In this document: positions 9,945 through 17,642 of the stretch, one piece after another
Layout of the letters: each line of letters begins with the position of its first letter
How positions within the stretch are numbered: the first letter of the stretch is position 1
Source of the DNA: JACCVL01 sp963695375
Lineage (GTDB): Bacteria; Actinomycetota; Actinomycetes; Propionibacteriales; Nocardioidaceae
Direction of reading: 5' to 3'
Length of the DNA stretch: 64,000 nucleotides
NCBI GenBank assembly: GCA_963695375.1
Contig: OY968767.1
Coordinates: 806,001-870,000 of the forward strand
Notes under the pieces: model-generated
What the model was told of the DNA's origin: nothing
Databases searched by the model: none
What the model saw: only the letters and a program-made list of their open reading frames with translations
Program-made: the position numbers and the translations under genes

Positions 9945-11069
9945 ATGGGTCAGGTCGCCACTCGCACGCGCCGTCGCGCGCTCGCCGCACTCGCCACCGG
10001 GGCACTTGCCACCGGAGCACTCGCCGCCGCCGCAGTCGGGCACGTGCCCGCGGCGTCCGCGTCGGGGTTGTCCGCCGCCGATCGCGACCCGGTGGTGATC
10101 GCCGAGGGACTCGACAACCCACGACAGATGGCGTTCGGTCCGCGTGGCGCGCTCTACGTCGCCGAGGCGGGCGTCGGCGGCGACGGGCCCTGCGTGCAGC
10201 TCCCCCCTGGTGAGCACTGCTTCGGCAGGACCGGTGCGGTCACGCGCATCTCGCCGGAGGGGGTGCAAAAGCGCATCCTCACCCGGCTGCCGTCGCTGGC
10301 CGAGCCCGGCGGCTCAGCCGCGCTCGGTGCGTCCGACATCTCGCTGCGGGGGCGCAAGATCTCCGTGAGTCTCGGCCTCGGCGGTGACCCGGCGGTCCGG
10401 GACCAGCTGCCTCCGGCCGGCCAGCTGCTCGGACACATCGTGCGCCGCGCCCTCCGCGGGGCGGCGCTGAAGGACATCGCAGACGTCGCCGGTTTCGAGG
10501 CCATCAACAACCCCGACGGCCGCGAGGAGGACAGCAATCCGAACTCGCTGAAGCGCACGCCGCAGGGGTACGTCGTCGCGGACGCCGGTGCCAACGCGTT
10601 GCTGCGCGTGAGCAGCGCGGGTGACGTTGAGACGCTGGCGGTCTTCGACTTCCTCGACCTGCCGGGTGTCGGCTTCCCGGTCGCCCCGGTGCCGACCTCG
10701 GTGACGAGGGGCCCAGACGGTGCCTTCTACGTCGGCCAGCTCACCGGCTTCCCGTTCGTCGAAGGTGCGGCCAACATCTTGCGGGTCAGCCGCGGCGGCA
10801 ACGTCACGGTTCACGCGAGCGGCCTGACCAACGTGGTCGACCTCGCGTTCCACGGCGACACGCTGTACGTCGTCGAGCTCGCCGAGACCGGCCTGCTCAA
10901 CGGACCGGTGGGCCAGTTGCTGACCATCGCCCCCGACGGCACCCAAGCGACGGTCGCCGGTGGCCTGTTCGCACCGTTCGGCCTGGCCCTGCACGACGAC
11001 GCGGCCTATGTGTCGACGTGCGCGGTCTGCCCCGACGGGGGTCAGGTGGTCCGCATCTCGCTCGGCTGA
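9945..11069 (+). CDS. secreted ScyD/ScyE-family beta-propeller protein
   Basis: A 374-residue exported protein with a signal peptide (basic TRRR, then ALAALATGALATGALAAAAVG, AxA cleavage around residue 38). The mature part shows propeller-like repeats: PRQMAFGPRGALYVAEAG, TSVTRGPDGAFYVGQL, NVVDLAFHGDTLYVVEL and APFGLALHDDAAYV. This matches the ScyD/ScyE family, named after scytonemin-cluster proteins; in actinomycetes its function is unknown. Paired cysteines occur near GPCVQLPPGEHCFG and STCAVCPD. The start ATG has a strong AAAGGAG site. It stands alone. Confidence 0.8.
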   Translation: MGQVATRTRRRALAALATGALATGALAAAAVGHVPAASASGLSAADRDPVVIAEGLDNPRQMAFGPRGALYVAEAGVGGDGPCVQLPPGEHCFGRTGAVTRISPEGVQKRILTRLPSLAEPGGSAALGASDISLRGRKISVSLGLGGDPAVRDQLPPAGQLLGHIVRRALRGAALKDIADVAGFEAINNPDGREEDSNPNSLKRTPQGYVVADAGANALLRVSSAGDVETLAVFDFLDLPGVGFPVAPVPTSVTRGPDGAFYVGQLTGFPFVEGAANILRVSRGGNVTVHASGLTNVVDLAFHGDTLYVVELAETGLLNGPVGQLLTIAPDGTQATVAGGLFAPFGLALHDDAAYVSTCAVCPDGGQVVRISLG

Positions 11070-11094
11070 GCGCCGAGTTCGGTGTCGCGACACC
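11061..11094. terminator. stem-loop plus palindrome at scyD-like gene end
   Basis: CTCGGC/GCCGAG (11061-11077) forms a hairpin over the stop codon. It is followed by a perfect 14-bp palindrome, GGTGTCGCGACACC (11081-11094). Both lie between convergent genes and could end transcription from either side. Confidence 0.45.
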
Positions 11095-11144
11095 TGGCCG
11101 CGCCGTGGCCCGGATAGGGACGTGTGCTGGGGTGCCAGCGCAGG

Positions 11145-12236
11145 TCAGCCGGCGGGGCGTGGGGTGAACTCGGCTGCGACCCGGAGGAACAGGTCGTTGG
11201 CGGCCGGCTCCGCGACCGTCACCCGAACCCCGTGCCCGGCGAAGGGCCGGACGGCGACGCCAGCGGAGTCCGCGGCGGCGGAGAACGCCGCGGCGGCGCC
11301 GTCGTCGGGCAGCGCCAGCCAGACGAAGTTCGCCTGCGTCTCGGGCACGTCCCAGCCGGAGGCCGCCAACGCGGAGCCGACCCGGTCCCGTTCGGCGACC
11401 AGCGCGGCGACGCGCTCCAGCAGTTCGGCCTCGGCGGCGGGCTGCAGTGACGCCACGGCGGCCGCCTGGGCGATTCCCGACACCCCGAACGGCAGGGCGA
11501 CCTTGCGGATCGCCGCCGCCACCGGCTCCGGGGCGGCGGCGTAGCCCACCCTGAGCCCGGCCAGCCCGTAGGCCTTGGAGAAGGTGCGGAGCACCGCCAC
11601 GTTGGCACGCGATCGGTAGGCGGCCAGCCCGTCTGCGGCGTCCGGATCGCGCACGAACTCGACGTACGCCTCGTCGACGACGACCAGGACGTCGGACGGG
11701 ACAGCGTCCAGCAGCCGATCCAGCTCGTCGGCATGCACCACCGGTCCGGTCGGGTTGTTGGGAGTGCAGACCAGCAGCACCCGGGTCCGGTCGGTGACGG
11801 CCGCCGCCATCGCGTCGAGGTCGTGGCGAGCACCTGGGCCCAGCGGCACCTGCACCGGGGAGGCCCCGCAGGCGGCGATGCCGATCGGGTACGCCTCGAA
11901 GGAGCGCCACGCGTGCACCACCTCGTCACCGGGCTCGCACAGCGCCTGGATCAGGTGGTACAGCACCGCGACGGACCCGGTGCCCGCCGCCAGGTCGGCC
12001 ACCGGCACGTCGAAGCGCTCGGACAGCGCGGCGTAGAGCGCCGCGCAGCTCATGTCCGGGTACCGGTTCACCCGCGCCGCCTCGGCATCGATCACCTGCC
12101 GCACGCTCGGCAGCGGGTCGTACGGCGTCTCGTTGCTGCTCAGCTTGTAACCGGCTCCGGCACCGCCGGCCGCCGGCCGTCCCGGCGTGTAGGCGGGGAT
12201 GGCCGACAACGCCGCGCGTACCCGGGGTCCGGTCAT
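11145..12236 (-). CDS. pat: aromatic amino acid / histidinol-phosphate aminotransferase
   Basis: A 363-residue class-I/II PLP aminotransferase of the HisC/Pat group. It starts with the short SNETPYDPLPSV motif. The PLP-phosphate site is TGSVAVLYHLIQA, CTPNNPTGP and VVVDEAYVEF carry the PLP-ring contacts, and TFSKAYGLAGLRVGY contains the Schiff-base lysine. No other his genes are nearby, which favours the aromatic aminotransferase (Pat) role over histidine synthesis. The ATG at 12236 has no Shine-Dalgarno, but a TAGTCT -10 lies six bases before it. It is divergent from the EamA transporter across a 42-base gap. Confidence 0.85.
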   Translation of the reverse strand: MTGPRVRAALSAIPAYTPGRPAAGGAGAGYKLSSNETPYDPLPSVRQVIDAEAARVNRYPDMSCAALYAALSERFDVPVADLAAGTGSVAVLYHLIQALCEPGDEVVHAWRSFEAYPIGIAACGASPVQVPLGPGARHDLDAMAAAVTDRTRVLLVCTPNNPTGPVVHADELDRLLDAVPSDVLVVVDEAYVEFVRDPDAADGLAAYRSRANVAVLRTFSKAYGLAGLRVGYAAAPEPVAAAIRKVALPFGVSGIAQAAAVASLQPAAEAELLERVAALVAERDRVGSALAASGWDVPETQANFVWLALPDDGAAAAFSAAADSAGVAVRPFAGHGVRVTVAEPAANDLFLRVAAEFTPRPAG

Positions 12237-12242
12237 GCGGGG

Positions 12243-12248
12243 AGACTA
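12243..12248 (-). promoter_or_regulatory. leaderless -10 (TAGTCT) for pat
   Basis: On the minus strand TAGTCT ends six bases before the ATG at 12236. It forms a divergent pair with the TAGGGT at 12267. Confidence 0.6.
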
Positions 12249-12266
12249 GCCAGCGCCGGCCCTGGC

Positions 12267-12272
12267 TAGGGT
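12267..12272 (+). promoter_or_regulatory. leaderless -10 (TAGGGT) for EamA transporter
   Basis: TAGGGT ends six bases before the GTG at 12279, with no ribosome-binding site. Both divergent genes therefore seem to be leaderless from a 42-base shared gap. Confidence 0.65.
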
Positions 12273-12278
12273 CAGCCG

Positions 12279-13232
12279 GTGCCAGCCGAGCGTCGCCTCC
12301 TCGTCGCCTACGCGATGGTGCTGACCGCAGCGGTCTGCTTCGTCGTCAATGCCGGCGTGTCCCGGGTGGTGCTGCGGGCCGGCGTCGACCCCGCGACGTT
12401 GACCACCATCCGGGTGACCGGTGCCGTGCTCGTGCTGGTGATCTGGGCCAGCACCCTGCTGCCGAGCCGGCTCCGCCCACCCCGCGGCAGACGGCTGCTG
12501 CTCGTGCTCGTCATGGGCGTGGTCGGGGTGGCCGGCCTGCAGTGGACCTATTTCGTGGCGATCGACCGGCTACCGGTGGGGCTGGCCCTGCTGCTGGAGT
12601 ACACCGCGCCGATCCTCGTCGCCGTCTACGTCCGCGTGGTCCGCCGCGAGCACGTCCGCCCGCGCGCGTGGTTGGCGCTCGGGCTGTCGATGATCGGCCT
12701 GGCCCTCGTCGCCCAGGTGTGGCAGGGCCTGTCCGTCGACGGGATCGGCGTGCTGGGCGGCCTCGGCGCCGCGGTCTGCTTCGCGACCTACTTCCTGCTC
12801 GGCGAGTCCGGGGTCAGCGAGGAGGACCCGCTGACCGTCGTGCTCTGGTCGTTCGTCGTGGCCGCTGTCCTCATGAACGTCACGTCCCCGCTGTCCGCGC
12901 TGGATCCGGACCGGCTGACCACGGTCACCGACCTGCTCGGTGCGCTGTCGGAGTGGTCCGCGCCGTTGTGGGCGCTGTTGGCCTGGGTGGTGGTGCTGGG
13001 CACGGTGACGCCGTTCGCCCTAGAGCTGTACGCGCTCCAGACGCTGCCGGCGACCATCGTGGTCGGTGTGGCGATGTTCGAGCCGGTCGGCGTGACCGTG
13101 CTGGGGTGGGCCTGGTTCGGGGAGGCGCTCAGTCCGGTCCAGCTGGCCGGCTCGGCGGCCGTGGTGATCGGGATCCTGCTCGCCCAGACCGCGCGCCGAG
13201 CGCCGGTCGCCGAACCACCGCCCCTGGGCTGA
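12279..13232 (+). CDS. EamA/RhaT-type drug/metabolite transporter
   Basis: A 317-residue inner-membrane protein of the DMT superfamily, with about ten hydrophobic segments arranged as two five-helix EamA halves (residues about 10-140 and 150-300). The family usually exports amino acids or small metabolites. The C-terminal half contains the typical TPFALELYALQTLPATIVVG and FEPVGVTVLGWAWFGE. The substrate is unknown; the divergent aminotransferase neighbour makes an amino-acid-related compound plausible. It is convergent with the DDAH-like gene, nine bases away. Confidence 0.85.
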   Translation: MPAERRLLVAYAMVLTAAVCFVVNAGVSRVVLRAGVDPATLTTIRVTGAVLVLVIWASTLLPSRLRPPRGRRLLLVLVMGVVGVAGLQWTYFVAIDRLPVGLALLLEYTAPILVAVYVRVVRREHVRPRAWLALGLSMIGLALVAQVWQGLSVDGIGVLGGLGAAVCFATYFLLGESGVSEEDPLTVVLWSFVVAAVLMNVTSPLSALDPDRLTTVTDLLGALSEWSAPLWALLAWVVVLGTVTPFALELYALQTLPATIVVGVAMFEPVGVTVLGWAWFGEALSPVQLAGSAAVVIGILLAQTARRAPVAEPPPLG

Positions 13233-13240
13233 CCGGTGCC

Positions 13241-14131
13241 TCAGCGGGTGGGGAGCACCAGCTCCCCACCCGGCAACGCCGGCACGTCGCGACCGACGAC
13301 CACGTCCAGCGGGTTGGTCAGACAGCGCACCGAGCCGCCGCCCTTGTGCAGCTCGGTCACGTCCACGAGCACCACCTCGAAGCCCCACGCCTCCAGCTGC
13401 GCCCGGACCCGCGGCGGACAGGCCGGCATCACGACGGTGCGACCGACCACCACCGAGTTGGCACAGAAGCTCAACGCCTCGTCGACTGTCAGCACCAGCG
13501 GCTCAGGCACCAGCGCCAGCGCCGTCCGGGCACTGGCCCCGTCGAACGCGTCGGGGCAGACCATCGCCCGGCGGCTGTCCAGCGGGCAGAACGCGAGGTC
13601 GAGGTGGTACATCGCCGGGTGCACGAGTCTCAGTCCGCGGACCTGGACGCCGAGCTCGACGGCCAGTGACTTCAGGCCGATCTCGTCGCTGCGCGGTCCG
13701 TACCCGGCGACCAGGGCGTCCCCGAAGCAGAAGGCGTCGCCCGCTTCGAGGTGACCGCCGACTCCGTCCCGACCGACCCAGGACGCGGTGAAGCCGAGGT
13801 CGGCGAGCCAGCGGGCGGCGGTCTGCTGCTCCATCCGGCGCTCGGGGTAGCGCATGTGCGACAGCACCGCTCGCGGCCGTCCGCCGACGGTCGCGGCGAA
13901 TGCGAGGTTCATCGCGTAGACCATGTCCGGCGCGTCCGGCCGCTGGGGGAGCACGTCGACCCGGGCGCCGAGGCCCTCCAGGGTCGTGACCAGCCCCGCC
14001 CACTGCGCCCGGGCCCGGGCCGGGTCGGGCTGGTCCAGCAGGTCCATGAACGGGTTGATCTCGTAGGCGACGCGGAAGTGGTCCGGTCGCACCGCGGCGT
14101 ACCGCCATCCCCACTGCAGCACGTCACCCAT
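13241..14131 (-). CDS. ddaH: DDAH-like amidinotransferase / dimethylargininase family
   Basis: A 296-residue member of the guanidine-modifying pentein fold. Visible family features are the N-terminal PFMDLLDQP region, DMVYAMNLAF, GGHLEAGDAF, a central His in YHLDLAFCPL, and the C-terminal nucleophile Cys in KGGGSVRCLTNPL. These fit dimethylarginine dimethylaminohydrolase or a close relative, which turns a guanidino compound into citrulline or ornithine. The ATG at 14131 has GGGAGGGA upstream. It is divergent from a GntR regulator with an operator-like palindrome between them, suggesting catabolic induction. Which guanidine is used is not known. Confidence 0.8.
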   Translation of the reverse strand: MGDVLQWGWRYAAVRPDHFRVAYEINPFMDLLDQPDPARARAQWAGLVTTLEGLGARVDVLPQRPDAPDMVYAMNLAFAATVGGRPRAVLSHMRYPERRMEQQTAARWLADLGFTASWVGRDGVGGHLEAGDAFCFGDALVAGYGPRSDEIGLKSLAVELGVQVRGLRLVHPAMYHLDLAFCPLDSRRAMVCPDAFDGASARTALALVPEPLVLTVDEALSFCANSVVVGRTVVMPACPPRVRAQLEAWGFEVVLVDVTELHKGGGSVRCLTNPLDVVVGRDVPALPGGELVLPTR

Positions 14132-14181
14132 CGCGTGTCCCTCCCTCGCTCGCCGCGCGAGCCGCATCCGCAGTGGTCGGA

Positions 14182-14213
14182 TTGTCCGACAATCTGACTG
14201 TGGGACCATAATG
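14182..14213 (+). promoter_or_regulatory. GntR/FCD operator palindrome and promoter
   Basis: ATTGTC-C-GACAAT (14182-14194) is a perfect palindrome of the size bound by FCD-type GntR regulators. It overlaps a TTGTCC -35 (14183-14188); GACCAT or CATAAT (14205-14213) serves as a -10 for the regulator gene. It lies between the DDAH-like gene and the regulator, so one site could control both. Confidence 0.6.
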
Positions 14214-14243
14214 CCTGTCGAAGTCCCGACGAGCAAGCCGGAA

Positions 14244-14291
14244 CGGCGGGACACGGCGGGGACACGGCGGGACACGGGGGACACAGCGGGA
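14244..14291 (+). repeat. imperfect ~10-bp tandem repeats (GGCGGGACAC)
   Basis: Four imperfect copies of GGCGGGACAC occur at 9-11-base spacing in the 5' leader of the GntR gene. The ACAC steps fall at 14251, 14262, 14272 and 14281, close to the helical repeat. Confidence 0.6.
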
Positions 14292-14326
14292 GCCCGGCAT
14301 ACCCGCGGGGACAGAGGGAGGACAGC

Positions 14327-15004
14327 GTGTACGAGTCGCTCGCGCTGGAGCACTCGTCGACCGTCGACCGGGTCGCCGGGGAGCTGCGCCGGGCCATGTT
14401 CGCCGGCGAGTTGGAGCCGGGGACGCCGCTGCGCGAGGTCGCACTGGCGGACTCCCTCGGGGTCGCGCGCAGCACCGTCCGGGAGGCGATGGCACTGCTC
14501 GCCTCCGAGCAACTGGTGACCCGGCTGCCGAACCGCGGCGTCGTGGTCACCGATCTCGACCCCGACGCTCTGGGGGACGTCTTCCGCGCGCGCACGGTGC
14601 TCGAGGAGGCCGGAGCCCGCGCCTGGGCGGAGGCGTCCCCGGACCTGCGCGACGCGGCTCGAACGGCGATGGCCGGCTACGCCCGGCTGGCCGAGTCCGG
14701 TGCCGCCCCCGAGCGGATCGCGCGCGCCCACACCGACCTGCACCGGGCGATCGCGGCGCTCGCCGGCAGCGAGCGGCTGGCGGCGCTCGCCGACGCCCTG
14801 CACGGCGAGATCCGGCTGACCCTGTCCCACGTCGAGCGAGCCCGCGGCAACGTCCTGCAGCAGGTCGCGGTGCACCAGGCCCTGCTCGATCGGTTGGAGC
14901 GGGGAGAGACCGACGAGGTCGTCGGCGAACTCCGAGAGCACCTCGGCGGAGCCCGCGAATCGCTCGGCGACGCGCTCCGGGCGTCTGCCACGATGCGGGG
15001 ATGA
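14327..15004 (+). CDS. GntR-family (FCD) transcriptional regulator
   Basis: A 225-residue regulator with an N-terminal winged helix-turn-helix (residues about 10-75, PLREVALADSLGVARSTVREAM, then the wing RLPNRGVVV) and a C-terminal all-helical FCD ligand domain. In this, an Asp and several His residues (RAHTDLHRAI, DALHGE, VHQALLDRL) likely bind a metal and an effector. The GTG at 14327 has GGGAGG upstream. Its divergent neighbour is the DDAH-like enzyme, the likely target, and a palindrome lies in the shared gap. The stop overlaps the next gene (ATGA). Confidence 0.85.
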   Translation: MYESLALEHSSTVDRVAGELRRAMFAGELEPGTPLREVALADSLGVARSTVREAMALLASEQLVTRLPNRGVVVTDLDPDALGDVFRARTVLEEAGARAWAEASPDLRDAARTAMAGYARLAESGAAPERIARAHTDLHRAIAALAGSERLAALADALHGEIRLTLSHVERARGNVLQQVAVHQALLDRLERGETDEVVGELREHLGGARESLGDALRASATMRG

Positions 15005-15381
15005 AGCGTGCGCTGATCACGGTGGCGGCCAACGCCCTCGCGCTGGCCGTGGCAGCCGCGTTGTTCGACGGGATCCGCATCGGCACGGCCGTGACCGGCA
15101 CCGGGGAGGACACCGTCACGCTGCTGCTGGTCGGCCTCGTCCTCGGCGTGATCAACGCGGTGATCGCGCCCGTGGCCAAGCTCTTGTCCCTGCCGTTCAT
15201 CATCGTGACGCTCGGGCTGTTCCTGCTGCTCGTGAACGCGGCCATGCTCTGGCTGACCGCCGAACTGGCCGACCTGCTCGGCCTCGCCTTCCATGTCCAG
15301 GGCTTCTGGACCTACGTGTTCGGAGCCCTCGTCATCGCCCTCGTCGGGATGGCGGTGCACGCCGCCTTCGACGACGCCTGA
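15001..15381 (+). CDS. four-TM membrane protein of the phage-holin IV/YvlD family
   Basis: A 126-residue protein with four hydrophobic segments (residues about 4-24, 37-58, 62-85, 100-122) and the LGVINAVIAPVAKLLSLPF signature of the PF04020-type family found in chromosomes of many bacteria. Despite the family name it is not evidence of a prophage. Its function is unknown. The start overlaps the GntR stop. CACGAT (14989-14994) lies six bases before the ATG, so it may also have its own leaderless promoter. Confidence 0.8.
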   Translation: MKRALITVAANALALAVAAALFDGIRIGTAVTGTGEDTVTLLLVGLVLGVINAVIAPVAKLLSLPFIIVTLGLFLLLVNAAMLWLTAELADLLGLAFHVQGFWTYVFGALVIALVGMAVHAAFDDA

Positions 15382-15433
15382 CCCGACCGGCACGCCGGCC
15401 AGGCCGCCCTTCCCCGTCCACCCGGAGACCCCC

Positions 15434-15982
15434 GTGCAGCTACCACCCCCGCACGACCACTTCCGCCCGTACGCGATCGCCGTCGTGTGCCTGGGGAACA
15501 TCTGCCGTTCACCGACGGCCCAGGTGGTGCTGGACCGGCAGCTGGCGGTCGCCGGACTGCACGGGCGGGTCCGGGTGAGTTCGTCCGGCACCGGCGACTG
15601 GCACCTCGGCGAGCCGATGGACCCACGGGCGGCCGCCGAGCTCCGCGCCGCCGGGTATGACCCGAGCCGGCACCGGGCCCGGCAGGTCGACGCCAGCTGG
15701 TTCGGTGCGTATGACCTGCTGCTGGCCATGGACCGGGCCAACTACGCCGACCTGCTGGCCATGGCGCCCACCGCGGAGGGCAGACAACGGGTCGCGATGT
15801 TCCGCGCCTGGGACCCCACGGGAGACCCGCAGGCGGACGTCCCCGACCCCTGGTACGGCGGCCCGGACGGCTTCGCCGAGGTCCTGACCATGGTGCAGCG
15901 CACAGCTGCGGTGCTGGTCTCCGCACTCGCCGAGCACGTGCGGCCGTCCGGAGCCGCCGTCGACGAGGAGCCGACGGCCTAG
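15434..15982 (+). CDS. low-molecular-weight protein-tyrosine phosphatase
   Basis: A 182-residue LMW-PTP. The catalytic P-loop CLGNICRS (Cys19, Arg25) follows the first strand, and the general-acid loop is VPDPWYGG near residue 139. The enzyme dephosphorylates phosphotyrosine, or in related branches phosphoarginine. The GTG at 15434 is preferred because GGAG sits six bases upstream and the fold starts right after it. It lies between a small membrane protein and a fructosamine kinase, and no tyrosine kinase is seen nearby. Confidence 0.88.
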   Translation: MQLPPPHDHFRPYAIAVVCLGNICRSPTAQVVLDRQLAVAGLHGRVRVSSSGTGDWHLGEPMDPRAAAELRAAGYDPSRHRARQVDASWFGAYDLLLAMDRANYADLLAMAPTAEGRQRVAMFRAWDPTGDPQADVPDPWYGGPDGFAEVLTMVQRTAAVLVSALAEHVRPSGAAVDEEPTA

Positions 15983-15993
15983 GGTGCGGAGGC

Positions 15994-16884
15994 ATGGCGC
16001 GGATGGGCACGATAGCGAGCCGGGTCACCGAGCTGCTCGGCCGTGCGGTCGTGGCGACCGTTCCGGTGCCCGGCGGTGACATCTGCACCGCCACCAGGGT
16101 CCGCCTCACCGACGGCTCCAGCGTGCTGGTGAAGAGCCGCCCGCACCCGCCGATGGGGTTCTTCGCGGCCGAGGCGGCCGGGCTGCGTTGGCTCGGCGCG
16201 GCCACCGACCGGGGCGGAGTCCCGGTGCCGAACGTGCACGCGGTGGCGAACGACTGCCTGGTCCTCGACTGGATCGAGCCCGGCCGTCCGTCGGCGGACG
16301 TCGCCGAGCGGCTCGGCCGGGAGCTGGCCGGCACGCATGCCGCGGGGCCGGCCCAGTTCGGCCACGGCGGCGGAGGCAGCACGTGGATCGGCACCGCGCC
16401 GCTGCCGCAGGCACCGGCGCCCGCCTGGCCGGAGTTCTTCGCCGAACGACGGCTCGCCCCGTATGTGCAGCCGGCCCGGGACCGCGGTGCGCTCTGCGAC
16501 GCGGACGCGGACGCGGTCCAGCGGGTCATCGACAGGATCGCCGACCTGGCCGGACCCGCCGAACCACCGGCTCGCATCCACGGCGACCTCTGGTCGGGCA
16601 ACATCGTCTGGTCCGGCGACAACCGGGCCTACGTCGTGGACCCGGCCGCGCACGGCGGGCACCGCGAGACCGACCTGGCGATGCTGGCCCTGTTCGGGGT
16701 GCCGCAGCTGGAACGGGTGCTCGCGGCCTACACCGAGGCGAGCCCACTGGCCGACGGCTGGCAGCAGCGGGTCCCGTTGCACCAGCTGCACCCGCTGCTC
16801 GTGCACGCGGCCCTGTTCGGCGGCTCGTACGGCGCACGCGCCGGGGCGGCCGCTCGGTCGGCACTGGACCCGGCGGCGGCCTGA
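15994..16884 (+). CDS. fructosamine kinase family protein
   Basis: A 296-residue kinase of the aminoglycoside-phosphotransferase-like fold. Catalytic elements are the HGDLWSGNIVW loop (Asp base and Asn) and the Mg-binding DPAAHGGHRETDLAM. Members phosphorylate Amadori products or ribulosamines and so help repair glycated proteins. A TAGGGT -10 lies eight bases before the ATG, with an overlapping GGAGG, so either leaderless or conventional initiation is possible. It follows the phosphatase by 11 bases. Confidence 0.85.
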   Translation: MARMGTIASRVTELLGRAVVATVPVPGGDICTATRVRLTDGSSVLVKSRPHPPMGFFAAEAAGLRWLGAATDRGGVPVPNVHAVANDCLVLDWIEPGRPSADVAERLGRELAGTHAAGPAQFGHGGGGSTWIGTAPLPQAPAPAWPEFFAERRLAPYVQPARDRGALCDADADAVQRVIDRIADLAGPAEPPARIHGDLWSGNIVWSGDNRAYVVDPAAHGGHRETDLAMLALFGVPQLERVLAAYTEASPLADGWQQRVPLHQLHPLLVHAALFGGSYGARAGAAARSALDPAAA

Positions 16885-16908
16885 CCGCGCCGGGCCGTCG
16901 ACGCGCGG

Positions 16909-16941
16909 TCTCAGCCTGGTCTCAGCCCCGGCTGGCACGCT
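16909..16941 (+). promoter_or_regulatory. MprA-box-like direct repeats and -10 of mprA
   Basis: TCTCAGCC occurs twice at 11-base spacing (16909-16916 and 16920-16927), covering the -35 position. A CACGCT -10 follows (16936-16941), eight bases before the ATG. Tandem half-sites one helical turn apart are typical of OmpR-class regulators and fit autoregulation. Confidence 0.6.
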
Positions 16942-16949
16942 AGGTCGAC

Positions 16950-17642
16950 ATGGCGGGCAAGCGCATCCTCGTGGTCGACGACGACCGGGCGGTCCGGGAC
17001 TCCCTGCGTCGCTCGCTGCAGTTCAACGGCTACGAGGTGGAGACCGCCGCGGACGGAGCCGAGGCGCTGGCCCGGGTCCCCGCCGTCCGGCCGGACGCGA
17101 TCGTCATGGACGTGATGATGCCGCGACTGGACGGCCTCGAGGCCACCCGCGCCCTGCGCGGGGCGGGCAACGAGCTGCCGATCCTCGTCCTCACCGCCAG
17201 GGACGCGGTCGGCGACCGGGTGGACGGACTCGACGCGGGGGCCGACGACTACCTGACCAAGCCGTTCGCCCTGGAGGAGCTGCTGGCACGGCTGCGTGCC
17301 CTGCTGCGCCGGGCCACCCGCGCCGACGACGAGGACAGCACGCTGGCCTTCGCCGACCTGCGCCTCGACACCGCCACCCGTGACGTGCACCGCGGCGACC
17401 GCCCGCTGACCCTGACCCGCACCGAGTTCGCCCTGCTGGAGCTGTTCCTGCGCCGGCCGCGGCGGGTGCTGGAGCGGGCGTTCATCCTGGAGGAGGTGTG
17501 GGGCTACGACTTCCCGACCACCGCCAACTCGCTCGAGGTCTACATCGGCTACCTGCGCCGCAAGACCGAGGCGGACGGGGAGCCCAGGCTGCTGCACACC
17601 GTTCGGGGCGTCGGCTACGTCCTGCGCGAGACTCCGCTGTGA
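16950..17642 (+). CDS. mprA: OmpR-family response regulator, MprA-like
   Basis: A 230-residue regulator. The receiver domain has the acidic patch DDD at 10-12, the phospho-acceptor Asp54 in VMDVMMP, the conserved Thr in VLTARD and the Lys in TKPF. The C-terminal winged helix ends with YIGYLRRKTEADGE and VRGVGYVLRE. The gene order regulator, kinase, PepD-type protease matches the mycobacterial mprA-mprB-pepD locus, an envelope-stress system, so MprA is the best name. The kinase gene starts inside its stop codon. Confidence 0.9.
   Translation: MAGKRILVVDDDRAVRDSLRRSLQFNGYEVETAADGAEALARVPAVRPDAIVMDVMMPRLDGLEATRALRGAGNELPILVLTARDAVGDRVDGLDAGADDYLTKPFALEELLARLRALLRRATRADDEDSTLAFADLRLDTATRDVHRGDRPLTLTRTEFALLELFLRRPRRVLERAFILEEVWGYDFPTTANSLEVYIGYLRRKTEADGEPRLLHTVRGVGYVLRETPL

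Noticed and set aside
15001..15381. Prophage holin
   Set aside because: The family name mentions phage holin, but there are no other phage genes nearby and this family is common in chromosomes.
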